64,000 nucleotides of DNA from Mycolicibacterium grossiae. GTDB lineage: Bacteria > Actinomycetota > Actinomycetes > Mycobacteriales > Mycobacteriaceae. A model generated the notes under the pieces. It had not been told where the DNA came from, ran no database searches, and saw only the letters and a list, made by a program, of their open reading frames with translations. The first letter of the stretch is position 1; every line of letters begins with the position of its first letter. Shown here in pieces: positions 24,242 to 32,395 of this stretch. A program made the translations under genes and the position numbers. The DNA lies in contig NZ_CP043474.1 in assembly GCF_008329645.1 (NCBI RefSeq), positions 4,216,001 through 4,280,000 on the forward strand, written 5' to 3'.

Positions 24242-26544
24242 GCCGACGCCCTCACCGCCTCCACTCGCGCCGGCACGTGCTTGTGCCACGGCGTGCCCGC
24301 GTACGCATCGCGCCAGTCGGTCGAGGTGAGCGCGTTCGGGGCGACACCCGGGGTGTGCGAGCGCCCGTCGGCGTCGAGGTGATCGAGTCCGTACCCGTTG
24401 GGCAGCGACACGTGTCCGGGCTGCATGGCGTCGGAGACCTCCACGGTAGCCTCGGCCGACCCGGCCGCGGTGCTGATGCGGGCCCGACCGCCATCGACCA
24501 GCCCGATCCGTTCGGCGTCCGCCGCGCTGATCCGCAAGGCCCCGTCGACGTCGCGCGTGCGCCAGCTCGGGTCGCGCAGGATGTCGTTGGCCGTGAAGGC
24601 GCGCCGTTCGCCGGCCGAGAGCACCAGGGGATACTCCGCGCTGGTCAGCGTCACCGGAGCGGTCCGCAGCGCGGCCAGATCGGTCAGTAGCTCCGGTATC
24701 TCGAGCGCGATCCGCCGGTCGTCGTGCGTGATGAGGTCGAAGTCCTCGGCGTAGTCATGTTCGGAGAAGGTGATGCCGGAGCGGCCGGCGAGGATCGCCT
24801 CGAACAGGGCGTTGCCGTCGGCATGCCCCGCGCGGCGGACCGCGTCGGGGTAGGCCATCGCGGTCTTCTGCGCCAGGCCCCACAGGGCCGCCGCGCCCGC
24901 CATGCCCTCGCCGAGCGTGGGGCCGAGGGTCTCGTAGAGCACGTAGGGCAGCACCCGGCCGAGTGCGGGATCGCCCGCGACGGCGGCGAGGAACGCCTCG
25001 GCGTACGCGTCGAGCCCCTCCTCGGCGGCACGGCGCAGCGGCCGCAGCGCATCGTCGTCGACGACACCCAGGGCACGCACCAGTCGCGCCCAGATCTCCG
25101 GCTCGGGCAGCGTGCCGGGAAGCGGCGCGAAGATCGGATGGCGTAGCTGAAAGGTGTTGTGCGGGAACTCCAGATTGAAGAACGTCGCCTCGGGCTTCTC
25201 GAACTGGCTGGCCGCAGGCAGCACGTAGTGGGCGAGCCGCGCCGTCTCGGTCATCGCGACGTCGATGACCACCAGCAGTTCGAGTGACTCCAACGCCGCG
25301 CGCACCGCCGCAGAGTCCGCCACCGAGTGGGCGGGGTTGCTGCTCTCGACGATCATGCCGCGCAACCGGTCCGGATGGTCGGTGAGGATTTCCTGGGGCA
25401 CCACGTTGCTGGGCACCAGGCCGGCGATGATGGGGGAGCCGGTGACCGGTGTCCGGCCGACACCGGACGCGGCGAACAGTGGCGCGAACGACGAATGCAG
25501 GTGTTGCGCACCAGGTTTGGCGAAGTTGCCGGTGAGGATCCAGAGGAGCTTGTCGAGGTAGCTGCACAGCGTGCTGTTCGGCGCCTGCTGCACGCCGAGG
25601 TCCTCGAAGACCGACACGCTGGCCGCGGTGCCGATGCGCCGCGCGGCGGCGCGCAGCAGCGCCTCGTCGACACCGCACCGGGCGGCGTACTCGGCGATCG
25701 GTACGTCGCGCAGTGCGGCGCGCACGGGCTCGACACCGGTGACGTGCGCTGCGAGGAACGCCTCGTCGCACAGGTTCTCGGTGACCAGCACGGCCGCGAG
25801 TGCCGCGAGGCACCAGGCGTCGGTCCCCGGCCGCACCCGCAGGTGGTAGTCGGCCAGCTTCGCCGTATCGGTGACCACGGGGTCGATCACCACCATGGAA
25901 CGGCCCGGGTCCTTGGCGATCTCCTGCAGCACCACCCGGGCCCGCGGAAAGCTCTGCGACATCCACGGGTTCTTGCCGACGAACACGGCGACCTCGGCGT
26001 GCTCGAACTCGCCGCGGGTGTGTCCGCCGTAGAGCTGCCGGTCCACCCAGTGCTCGCCGGTCTTTTCCTGGGCCAGGGCATTCGAGCGGTACCGCGAACC
26101 GATGGCCCGCAGGAACGCTCCGCTGTACGCGCCGCCGAGGTGGTTCCCCTGACCACCGCCGCCGTAGTAGAAGACCTTGTCGCCGCCGTGGTCGTCGCGG
26201 ATGCGCGCGAAACCCGCGGCGATCTCGTCGATGGCGGTGTCCCAGTCGATCTCCTCGTAACCGCCGTCGGCGCGACGGCGCAGCGGGCTGGTCAGCCGGT
26301 TGCGGTCGTTCTGATAGTGGTCGAGCCGCAGCGCCTTGTTGCAGGTGTAACCGCGCGACGCGGGATGCTGCTTGTCCCCGCGGATCTTGGCGATCCTGCG
26401 GCCGTCGGTCCGGACCACGATGCCGCAATTGCACTCGCAGAGGATGCAGGCGGTCGGGTGCCAGGTGTCGTCGGTGCTCGTGTCGTCGGTGCTCGTGTCG
26501 TCGGTGCTCGTGTCGTCGGTTGTCGTGTCGTCGGTGGTGGTCAC
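24181..26544 (-). CDS. Molybdopterin oxidoreductase (formate dehydrogenase/nitrate reductase superfamily) with one [4Fe-4S] site
   Basis: The GTG at 26544 overlaps the TetR gene stop (GTGA) and has GAAGGGAAG just upstream, giving 787 residues. It starts with a 25-residue tandem TDDTS repeat, then the [4Fe-4S] motif CILCECNC with a fourth Cys in GYTCNKALRLDHY. Molybdopterin-guanine dinucleotide features follow (FYYGGGGQGNHLGG, VFVGKNPWMSQ, VIDPVVTDTAKLADYHL), then SSNPAHSVAD, HYVLPAASQFEKPEATF and the C-terminal beta-barrel. It is a soluble catalytic subunit without a signal peptide; family members act on formate, nitrate or other small substrates. The substrate here is unknown. Confidence 0.87.
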   Translation of the reverse strand: MTTTDDTTTDDTSTDDTSTDDTSTDDTWHPTACILCECNCGIVVRTDGRRIAKIRGDKQHPASRGYTCNKALRLDHYQNDRNRLTSPLRRRADGGYEEIDWDTAIDEIAAGFARIRDDHGGDKVFYYGGGGQGNHLGGAYSGAFLRAIGSRYRSNALAQEKTGEHWVDRQLYGGHTRGEFEHAEVAVFVGKNPWMSQSFPRARVVLQEIAKDPGRSMVVIDPVVTDTAKLADYHLRVRPGTDAWCLAALAAVLVTENLCDEAFLAAHVTGVEPVRAALRDVPIAEYAARCGVDEALLRAAARRIGTAASVSVFEDLGVQQAPNSTLCSYLDKLLWILTGNFAKPGAQHLHSSFAPLFAASGVGRTPVTGSPIIAGLVPSNVVPQEILTDHPDRLRGMIVESSNPAHSVADSAAVRAALESLELLVVIDVAMTETARLAHYVLPAASQFEKPEATFFNLEFPHNTFQLRHPIFAPLPGTLPEPEIWARLVRALGVVDDDALRPLRRAAEEGLDAYAEAFLAAVAGDPALGRVLPYVLYETLGPTLGEGMAGAAALWGLAQKTAMAYPDAVRRAGHADGNALFEAILAGRSGITFSEHDYAEDFDLITHDDRRIALEIPELLTDLAALRTAPVTLTSAEYPLVLSAGERRAFTANDILRDPSWRTRDVDGALRISAADAERIGLVDGGRARISTAAGSAEATVEVSDAMQPGHVSLPNGYGLDHLDADGRSHTPGVAPNALTSTDWRDAYAGTPWHKHVPARVEAVRASAQAPGAGAGSTGAGAAGGAG
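26465..26539. repeat. Five tandem 15-bp units at the molybdoenzyme N-terminus
   Basis: Direct repeats of GTGTCGTCGGTGCTC (first three units exact, last two with changes at their ends). They encode the repeated Thr/Ser/Asp-rich pentapeptide. Unit length keeps frame, so copy number could vary without breaking the gene. Confidence 0.9.
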
Positions 26545-27107
26545 GGGGTCTTCCCTTCGCCGAGTTCGGCGGCGACGAGGGCTCGCAGCTGCCGGTGCAC
26601 GAGATGCAGCGGTGTCAGGTCGCGGGTGGCACGGGCGACGACGAGCGCGCCCTCCACGGACGTCAGGAGCAGCATCGCGAGTTCCTCGGCGCGTGCGGAT
26701 GCGACGCCGTCGGAGACGAGCCTGCTCTCGATGAGCCGGACCCACCGCGCGAAGGCGGCGGCGGCGCGCTCGAGCACCGGAGCGTTGTCGGCCTCGACCG
26801 CCACGGCCACCACGGGGCAGCCCGCGCGGAAGTCGGTGGTCCGAAGCGCGTCGGTGAAGCCGTCGGCGATGACGTCGATGGCCGCCAATGCGTCCGGGGC
26901 GGCCGCGATGCGGCCCGCCGTGAACTCGGCGGCGTAGTCCACCGCTTCGCACAACAGTTGCGTGCGCCCGCCGGGGAAGTGGTGATAGGCGGAGCCGCGC
27001 GGCGCCCCGCTGTGGGCGAGCACGTCGGCGATGGCCGTCGCATGCGCGCCGCGCTCGCGGATCAGCAGCGCGGCGGAGACGATCATGCGGTCGCGGGGAC
27101 TGGCCAC
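26541..27107 (-). CDS. TetR-family regulator (LmrA/YxaF-like)
   Basis: A 188-residue TetR protein. The N-terminal helix-turn-helix reads TAIADVLAHSGAPRGSAYHHFPGG, typical of the LmrA/YxaF-like subgroup, and is followed by a helical ligand domain with CPVVAVAVEADNAPVL. Its stop overlaps the start of the molybdopterin oxidoreductase (GTGA), so it probably controls itself and that enzyme. A TATGTA-N8-TACATA inverted repeat is 22 bases upstream of the start and is the obvious operator. A strong terminator separates it from the upstream nitronate monooxygenase gene. Confidence 0.88.
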   Translation of the reverse strand: MASPRDRMIVSAALLIRERGAHATAIADVLAHSGAPRGSAYHHFPGGRTQLLCEAVDYAAEFTAGRIAAAPDALAAIDVIADGFTDALRTTDFRAGCPVVAVAVEADNAPVLERAAAAFARWVRLIESRLVSDGVASARAEELAMLLLTSVEGALVVARATRDLTPLHLVHRQLRALVAAELGEGKTP

Positions 27108-27128
27108 CCAGGCTCCTCACTCCTCGAT

Positions 27129-27148
27129 TATGTAGAGCAGCATACATA
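27129..27148. promoter_or_regulatory. TetR-type operator: TATGTA-N8-TACATA
   Basis: A perfect 6-base inverted repeat with an 8-base spacer, an AT-rich island in GC-rich DNA, 22 bases upstream of the TetR start. The arm sequence TATGTA also resembles a -10 element, so repressor binding would block the promoter. Confidence 0.65.
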
Positions 27149-27179
27149 GAAGCGGCGCGTGCGTTGCCCCCTTTCACGA

Positions 27180-27212
27180 CGAAGCCCCCTCCCGGCACGG
27201 GAGGGGGCTTCG
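27180..27212 (-). terminator. Strong hairpin terminator of the nitronate monooxygenase gene
   Basis: A perfect 14-base stem (CGAAGCCCCCTCCC with its complement) around a 5-base loop, beginning 18 bases past the stop of the gene at 27230. No long T run follows, as is common in mycobacteria. It would stop minus-strand transcription before the TetR promoter; the hairpin is symmetric and could work both ways. Confidence 0.75.
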
Positions 27213-27229
27213 CCGAGGACGGCGCCGGG

Positions 27230-28363
27230 TCAGACCGAGGCGGCCTCGTTGAGTTCGCTGAGCGTGTTGGTGGCCTCGAGGTACTCCTGAACCCAGCGTT
27301 CGATGACGGTCGAGGTCTTCTCGACCTTCTCGAATTGACCCACCACCTGGCCGACCGGGTTGAAGGCGACGTCGACGGTCTCGTTCGGGTACTTGTGCGT
27401 CGCCGCGACGGCGAGGCCGGACACCATGAACTGCAGCGGCATGCCGAGCGGCTTGGGGTTGTCCGGGTTCTCCCACGCCTCGGTCCAGTCGTTGCGCAGC
27501 ATCCGCGCGGGCTTGCCGGTGAAGGACCGGCTGCGCACGGTGTCGCGGCTGCCGGCCTTGATGTAGGCCGCCTGCTGCACCGGCGTGTTCTCGGCCTCCT
27601 CGACCATGAGCCACTGCGACCCCGTCCAGGCGCCCTGCGCACCGAGCGCCAGCGCCGCGGCGATCTGCTGACCGCTGCCGATGCCGCCCGCGGCGAGCAC
27701 CGGCACCGGCGCCACCTCCTTGACCACCTGTGGCCACAGCACGATCGACCCCACCTCACCGCTGTGCCCGCCGGCCTCGCCACCCTGGGCGATGATGATG
27801 TCGACGCCGGCGTCGGCGTGCTTGCGCGCCTGGCTCGGCGAGCCGCACAGCGCGGCGACCCTGCGGCCCTCGGCGTGGATGTGTTCGATCATGTCCGCGG
27901 GCGGCGTGCCGAGCGCGTTGGCGATCAGCGTCATCTTCGGGTGCCGCAGCGCGATCTCGACCTGCGGGGTGGCGGTCGCCTCGGTCCAGCCCAGCAGCCG
28001 CAGGGTGTTCTCGTTGTCCTCCGCGGTCAACGGCACGCCATGGTCGACCAGCACCTTGCGGGCGAAGTCGAGGTGTTCCTGGGGCACCATGTCCTGCAGC
28101 ATCTTCGCCAGCTCGTCGGCGGACAGGTTGGAGTCCATGCCCTCGTACTTGTTCGGGATGACGATGTCGACGCCGTAGGTGTGATCGCCGATGTGCTCGT
28201 CGATCCAGTTCAGTTCGATCTCGAGCTGCTCGGGGGTGAAGCCGACGGCGCCCAGCACGCCGAAACCGCCGGCCTTGCTGACGGCGACCACGACGTCGCG
28301 ACAGTGGGTGAAGGCGAAGATCGGGAACTCGATGCCGAGTTGATCGCAGAGTGGGGTGTGCAT
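27230..28363 (-). CDS. Nitronate monooxygenase / 2-nitropropane dioxygenase family FMN protein
   Basis: A 377-residue FMN-dependent TIM barrel. Family signs: FPIFAFTHCRDVVVAVSKAGGFGVLGA, DIIIAQGGEAGGHSG (FMN phosphate loop) and PVLAAGGIGSGQQIAAAL. It resembles the M. tuberculosis Rv1533 type rather than IpdC (Rv3553), as far as memory allows. A KstR operator sits 32 bases upstream of the ATG, so it is predicted to be repressed by KstR and induced during sterol degradation. Whether it oxidises nitronates or acts as a reductase on a sterol intermediate is not shown by sequence. Confidence 0.88.
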   Translation of the reverse strand: MHTPLCDQLGIEFPIFAFTHCRDVVVAVSKAGGFGVLGAVGFTPEQLEIELNWIDEHIGDHTYGVDIVIPNKYEGMDSNLSADELAKMLQDMVPQEHLDFARKVLVDHGVPLTAEDNENTLRLLGWTEATATPQVEIALRHPKMTLIANALGTPPADMIEHIHAEGRRVAALCGSPSQARKHADAGVDIIIAQGGEAGGHSGEVGSIVLWPQVVKEVAPVPVLAAGGIGSGQQIAAALALGAQGAWTGSQWLMVEEAENTPVQQAAYIKAGSRDTVRSRSFTGKPARMLRNDWTEAWENPDNPKPLGMPLQFMVSGLAVAATHKYPNETVDVAFNPVGQVVGQFEKVEKTSTVIERWVQEYLEATNTLSELNEAASV

Positions 28364-28394
28364 ACCGGCTCCTAGGTGCGCCGCGGAAAAGAAT

Positions 28395-28408
28395 TGGAAC
28401 GTGTTCTA
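28395..28408. promoter_or_regulatory. KstR operator
   Basis: TGGAACGTGTTCTA fits the KstR consensus TNNAACNNGTTNNA exactly, 32 bases upstream of the nitronate monooxygenase gene. The wider 20-base context GAATTGGAACNNGTTCTAGT is identical to that of the site at 32396. It lies between divergent genes, so it might also affect the gene starting at 28552. Confidence 0.88.
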
Positions 28409-28551
28409 GTTTTTTACCCGTTGGCCCCCGTGTCGGTCAACGTCCCGCGCCCCGGCCCGCGCGCCGACCTCGACACCGCCGGGGAATCCGCTTAGCGTCG
28501 TTCGCGAATCGCGTTGGCACACGTGATCGGGCTGCCGAAGGACCGACGACC

Positions 28552-29214
28552 GTGACGCACTGGCTCCACCACTCGCTCGTCCTCGCCTCGGACTACCGCA
28601 TCCCGAGGCCGGAGAAGGTGTGGCCGCTGTTGGAACGGCGGCAGCGGGGCCTCGCCCAGATGGGCGCGCACCACGTGCTGGTGTACACCTCGACCAGCGA
28701 CCCGGGTCGCGTGCTGGTGCTGATCGCCATCCATGCCCGCGAGCCCATCCTCGACCTGCTGCGCTCGCGGATGATCTTCGACTGGTTCGACGCCGTCGGC
28801 GTCCGGGACATCCCGGCGGTGTTCGCCGGGGAACTCGTCGACCGCCTCGACTTCGCCGGCGAGGCCGGTCCCCGCGCACCCGAGGTGCTGGTCTCGGTGG
28901 TGACGCCCGTCGAGGACCTCACCGCTCTGCTCACCCACGTCCGCGCCACCGCGCCGGAACTGCGGGGTGCCGGCGTGCGCAGACTGTCGATCTTCAACGC
29001 CTTCGACGACGAGCGCGAGGTGATGATGCTCTTCCAGATCGACGACGAACGGCACGCCCGGCACTGGCTGCGCGATTCCGACCTGTCCTCCGAGTGGTTG
29101 GGCCGCGCCGGGATCGGCGCCTACCCGCCGGTCTTCATCGGCCGGTTGCGCAGCCTGCTGCGCATCGACGAGGCCGACGCCGTCGACCAGCCGGGTCCCA
29201 CGGGCCGTCCCTGA
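28552..29214 (+). CDS. Conserved hypothetical protein upstream of a bfd-like ferredoxin
   Basis: The GTG at 28552 gives 220 residues beginning THWLHHSLVLASDYRIPRP; the frame upstream of it is Arg/Pro-rich and not gene-like. The protein is soluble, with two similar halves each resembling a small alpha-beta domain: VLVYTSTSDPGRVLVLIAIHA in the first and LSIFNAFDDEREVMMLFQID in the second, both followed by a Trp or Phe-containing helix (RSRMIFDWFDAVG, LRDSDLSSEWLGRAG). This looks like a tandem duplication of a dimeric alpha-beta barrel unit; function unknown. Its TGA overlaps the ATG of the ferredoxin gene (TGATG), so they are coupled. Confidence 0.68.
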   Translation: MTHWLHHSLVLASDYRIPRPEKVWPLLERRQRGLAQMGAHHVLVYTSTSDPGRVLVLIAIHAREPILDLLRSRMIFDWFDAVGVRDIPAVFAGELVDRLDFAGEAGPRAPEVLVSVVTPVEDLTALLTHVRATAPELRGAGVRRLSIFNAFDDEREVMMLFQIDDERHARHWLRDSDLSSEWLGRAGIGAYPPVFIGRLRSLLRIDEADAVDQPGPTGRP

Positions 29215-29426
29215 TGTACGTCTGCCTGTGCGCGGGCGTCACCAACCGTGCCGTCGCCGAGGCGGTGGCCGCGGGAGCGCGCACGTCGGCTCAGGTGGCC
29301 GCGGCGTGCGGCGCCGGAGCGGAGTGCGGTCGCTGCCGCCGCACGGTGCGGGCCCTCATCGACGCTGCCGCCACGCCGAGACCTGGCGGAGCAGGCGCGC
29401 GGGCACCGAGGGAGCGCCCGCGGTGA
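29214..29426 (+). CDS. Bacterioferritin-associated ferredoxin-like [2Fe-2S] protein
   Basis: A 70-residue protein with the complete BFD-like fold pattern: MYVCLCAGVTNR (Cys4, Cys6), a helical stretch, then ECGRC (Cys38, Cys41), the C-x-C-x31-C-x2-C spacing of Bfd. Bfd reduces ferric iron in bacterioferritin to release it. No bacterioferritin gene is in the window, so its partner is elsewhere or it serves the upstream unknown protein, to which it is translationally coupled. The last 70 bases overlap the HAD phosphatase gene on the other strand. Confidence 0.85.
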   Translation: MYVCLCAGVTNRAVAEAVAAGARTSAQVAAACGAGAECGRCRRTVRALIDAAATPRPGGAGARAPRERPR

Positions 29427-30144
29427 GGCGCAGCACCGGCCACCCCTGGCGGGCCGCCTCGGCGGCCAGGCCCGAGCGTGGGTTCACCGGTCGCGGCATG
29501 CCGACGTCGCGCATCAGGTGCACGTCCTCGTCCCCGTCGGCGTAGAAGTAACTGCGGTCCAGCGACACGCCCGCGCCGGCGCTGAACCGGCGCGCCGCGG
29601 CGGCCTTGCCCGCACCCCACACGATCGGCCGGACGATCTCCCCGGTGAGCGCCCCGGCGGCGTCGACCTCGAAGTGGTTGCAGATCACGTGGTCGATGCC
29701 GAGGTAGCGGGCCACCGGTTCGGCGTGGATCGTCAGCGCCGACGAACTCATCGCCACGGTGTGCCCGCGCTCCTGGTGGGCCGCGACCACGGCGCGCATC
29801 GTGGCGAACACCCGGGTCTCGATGTGCCGGCGGAACAGGTACTCCCCGAGGTCGTCGAGGTCGGCGAGCGACTCGCCGCGCAGATAGCCGGCGGCACGGA
29901 CCACCAGCGGCTCGAACTCCATCCGGCCCAGCCGGTAGCGCAGCGACGCCTCGATCACTCCCAGCACCTCGCCGACGTTGGCCTGCCGCTGACGGATGCG
30001 GTGGCCGGCGTGCACGGTGGCGGTGAACCCCGACACCAGCGTGCCGTCGAGGTCGAAGAACGCGCCGATCGAGGGGTCCGCGGGACTCGCGGCGATGGCC
30101 GACAGCTGCTCCTCGGGCGTGGTCGTGGTCACGGGCGACGCCAC
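29356..30144 (-). CDS. HAD-IB family hydrolase (SerB-like phosphatase)
   Basis: About 262 residues from a GTG at 30144 (GTG at 30132 is equally plausible; no ribosome site decides). Motif I is FFDLDGTLV, motif II is MSSSAL, and motif III/IV is FYADGDEDVHLMRDVG, followed by the HAD-IB ending RPVNPRSGLAAEA. The subfamily includes phosphoserine phosphatases and lysophospholipid-processing enzymes; mycobacteria carry several. The gene is divergent from the STAS gene with about 165 bases between, and its 3' end overlaps the ferredoxin gene by 71 bases. Confidence 0.83.
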   Translation of the reverse strand: MASPVTTTTPEEQLSAIAASPADPSIGAFFDLDGTLVSGFTATVHAGHRIRQRQANVGEVLGVIEASLRYRLGRMEFEPLVVRAAGYLRGESLADLDDLGEYLFRRHIETRVFATMRAVVAAHQERGHTVAMSSSALTIHAEPVARYLGIDHVICNHFEVDAAGALTGEIVRPIVWGAGKAAAARRFSAGAGVSLDRSYFYADGDEDVHLMRDVGMPRPVNPRSGLAAEAARQGWPVLRLTAGAPSVPARLLRQVSAWRQRR

Positions 30145-30310
30145 GCCGATGGGATCACCACGCCACCATTTCAGCACCAACGGCCGACATGCGCGCCAAC
30201 AGACGGCAGTCGATGGGCATGTCGTCACGATCATCGGCTAGGTTCGTGCACAGCAGTTTCGTTCTCGACGGGTTCAGTCCGCAGCCTCGACGAGCAATGA
30301 GAGTCGAGCC

Positions 30311-30742
30311 GTGTCGCAACCCAGCGAGCCGGCCAAAGAGGGAAGATGGGCCTTGGACGAACAACGCGAAGCACCAGCTACCGGCGCGGCCTCGTCGGGA
30401 TCGACGTGCGAGGTGAGTGAACGGCAGATCGGCGACGTCGCGGTCGTCGCACCCACCGGGGTCGTCGACATGCTGACCGCGCCGCAGCTCGAAGAGGCGA
30501 TCCGCTCCGCTCTGGGCAAGAAGCCGAACGCCCTGGTGGTCGACCTGACCGCCGTCGACTTCCTCGCCTCCGCGGGCATGGGCGTGATCGTCGCCGCGCA
30601 CGAGGAGAAGGACGACGCCACCACGTTCAGCATCGTGGCGGAGGGGCCGGCCACCAGTCGCCCGCTCAAGCTCGTCGGCATCGCCGACATCGTTCCGCTG
30701 TACGCCACGCTCGACGAAGCGCTCGGCGCTCTCGAGTCCTGA
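30311..30742 (+). CDS. STAS-domain anti-anti-sigma factor (RsfB/SpoIIAA-like)
   Basis: A 143-residue protein starting at a GTG. A 35-residue variable N-terminus is followed by a STAS domain: VAVVAPTGVVDMLTAPQLEEAI, LVVDLTAVDFLASAGMGVIV with the conserved phosphorylatable Ser position, and RPLKLVGIADIVPLYATLDEAL. It resembles mycobacterial RsfB-type antagonists that free SigF-like sigma factors by binding their anti-sigma kinase. The RsbW-like gene 68 bases downstream is the natural partner. Confidence 0.85.
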   Translation: MSQPSEPAKEGRWALDEQREAPATGAASSGSTCEVSERQIGDVAVVAPTGVVDMLTAPQLEEAIRSALGKKPNALVVDLTAVDFLASAGMGVIVAAHEEKDDATTFSIVAEGPATSRPLKLVGIADIVPLYATLDEALGALES

Positions 30743-30810
30743 CCAGCAACGGCGGTAGCGGTGTCGGGACACGCTTATCGAGGGGATCGACGGGGTAAGC
30801 ACCGGCTGCC

Positions 30811-31263
30811 ATGATCGATTCCATGCCCACCGCGGACGTCGACGACGCCCAGCGATTCGCACGCGTCGGCGTCCCCGCGGACGCACTGACCGCCGCGCAG
30901 ATCCGCGACGAGTTCGCGCAGTGGCTGCGCCAGTCCTTCGACATCGATCCCGTCCGGACCAGCGACCTCGTCCTGGCCGTGAACGAGGCGCTCGCCAACT
31001 GCGCGGAGTTCGCCTACGTCGGTGCCCCCGAGGTCGGCACCATGGATCTCCAGGCGTGGCACGACACCGCCCGGCAGACGATCGTCGTGGTCGTCGCCGA
31101 CGAGGGCACGTGGCGCAACCCGGAGTCGCCCCGCGCGCTGAGCCGCGGTCGCGGCATCCCGCTCATGGAGGCGCTGTCCGACCATGCCGACATCGACACC
31201 TCGGAGTCCGGGACGCGCGTCCGGATGGAGTGGTCGAACGTCGCCGCAGCGCAGGTCAGCTGA
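30811..31263 (+). CDS. RsbW-like ATP-binding (HATPase) protein, putative anti-sigma factor
   Basis: A 150-residue HATPase_c_2 protein. The N box is LVLAVNEALANCAEF with the Mg-binding Asn, the G1-like part is VVVVADEGTW, and RGRGIPLMEALSD forms the ATP lid, as in the RsbW/SpoIIAB kinases. The start is the ATG at 30811 (a second at 30823 is possible). Together with the STAS protein it forms a partner-switching pair; no sigma factor gene is adjacent, so the target is encoded elsewhere. The 3' end overlaps the convergent reductase gene by 8 bases. Confidence 0.82.
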   Translation: MIDSMPTADVDDAQRFARVGVPADALTAAQIRDEFAQWLRQSFDIDPVRTSDLVLAVNEALANCAEFAYVGAPEVGTMDLQAWHDTARQTIVVVVADEGTWRNPESPRALSRGRGIPLMEALSDHADIDTSESGTRVRMEWSNVAAAQVS

Positions 31264-32338
31264 CCGCCGGTCGGACCAGGCCCGTCCCCGTGACGAGCGG
31301 TAGATCGAGCGTCGTCCGGATTCCCGGCGGTGCGGCGAGCACGTGCGGGATCGCGTTGACGATGCGTCCGGCGGCCGCGAGGATCGCCGCGTAGTTGTGG
31401 TCGCCGTGCCGGCTGGTAGGGCAGACGTCCATGACGTAGGACGGCTCGCCGACGATCTCCACCCGGTAGGAGCCGCCCTCCTGCGCCGGTTGCGCCCAGT
31501 CCGGGCGCAGGTCGGCGCGCAGCCGGGTGACGTGCTCGACCACGATCACCGGCTCGCCGTTCACCAGGCCCTCGATCTGGAAGCGCAGCGCCGCCACCGT
31601 GCCCTTGGCGATGGTCCCCACGGCGACGTCGAAGTCCTCGGGCGCCGGTTCCTGCTCGACGGAGTCGCGGATCTCGTCCACCTCGATGCCCAGTCCCGCG
31701 GCCAGCTGGCGGATGGCGGTGCCCCAGGCGATGCTCAACACCCCCGGCTGGAACAGGATCGGCAGGTCGCCCATCTGGTTGCCGAAGCCCATGACGTCGA
31801 ACATCACGGTCGCGCCGTCATAGGTCGCGTAGTCCGCGATCTCCATCGTGCGGATTCGTTGGATGCTCCGGCAGGTCCCGGCGAGCGCGAACGGCAGCAG
31901 GTCGGTGGCGAAACCCGGGTCGACGCCCGTGATGAACACCGTCGAATCGCCCTGCCGCGCGGCGTCCTCGACACGCTCGATGTACTTGTCCGGCACCACC
32001 TGCCACGGGTACTGCAGCACGCCCGGTGCCGAGCCCACCACGTCGATTCCGGCGGCGAGGATGCGCCGGACGTCGGCCATCGCCTCCGGCAGCCGGGTGT
32101 CGCCCATCGCGCAGTACACGATGCAGTCCGGGGTCGAGGCGATCACGGCGTCGAGGTCGTCGGTCGCGGCAACGCCCGTCACGACGTCGAGTCCCGCGAG
32201 GTCGCCGGCATCCCGGCCGACCTTGGCCGGTGTGGACACCCAGACATCGGTCAGCTCGAAGCGCGGATCGCCGACGAGCTGACGGAGCGCGAGGCTGCCG
32301 CAGTTGCCGGTGCCGACGAGTGCGACGCGAATCGCCAT
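31256..32338 (-). CDS. Dihydrodipicolinate reductase-like NAD(P)-binding oxidoreductase
   Basis: A 360-residue protein with an N-terminal Rossmann fold (VALVGTGNCGSLALRQL, Gly9 to Gly14) and a C-terminal domain as in DapB-like and 2,4-diaminopentanoate dehydrogenase-like proteins. IVYCAMGDTRLPEAMADV and FITGVDPGFATDLLPFAL are family features. It is too long for true DapB, and lysine biosynthesis is unlikely. A KstR operator lies 58 bases upstream, shared with the divergent fabG3-like gene, so it is predicted to belong to the sterol regulon; related genes are known members in other mycobacteria. Substrate unknown. Confidence 0.83.
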   Translation of the reverse strand: MAIRVALVGTGNCGSLALRQLVGDPRFELTDVWVSTPAKVGRDAGDLAGLDVVTGVAATDDLDAVIASTPDCIVYCAMGDTRLPEAMADVRRILAAGIDVVGSAPGVLQYPWQVVPDKYIERVEDAARQGDSTVFITGVDPGFATDLLPFALAGTCRSIQRIRTMEIADYATYDGATVMFDVMGFGNQMGDLPILFQPGVLSIAWGTAIRQLAAGLGIEVDEIRDSVEQEPAPEDFDVAVGTIAKGTVAALRFQIEGLVNGEPVIVVEHVTRLRADLRPDWAQPAQEGGSYRVEIVGEPSYVMDVCPTSRHGDHNYAAILAAAGRIVNAIPHVLAAPPGIRTTLDLPLVTGTGLVRPAVS

Positions 32339-32395
32339 GGCGTGGTCCTCCTGTGGGTCGGATGCCCACGCAGTATGCGGCGGTCGGCCCGGAAT

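Noticed and set aside
24181..26544. Formate dehydrogenase proper
   Set aside because: No selenocysteine or clear active-site Cys context and no accessory FdhD or NAD subunits are adjacent; the substrate stays open.
26545..27783. Extension of the molybdopterin oxidoreductase by about 400 residues further upstream
   Set aside because: The frame there is Arg/Ala-rich, lies antisense or out of frame to the TetR gene and the nitronate monooxygenase gene, and crosses a strong terminator. The GTG at 26544 with a ribosome site is the real start.
30760..30800. Possible SigF promoter (GGGTA at 30792) before the RsbW-like gene
   Set aside because: No GTTT-type -35 at 15 to 17 bases upstream; a SigF assignment is not supported.
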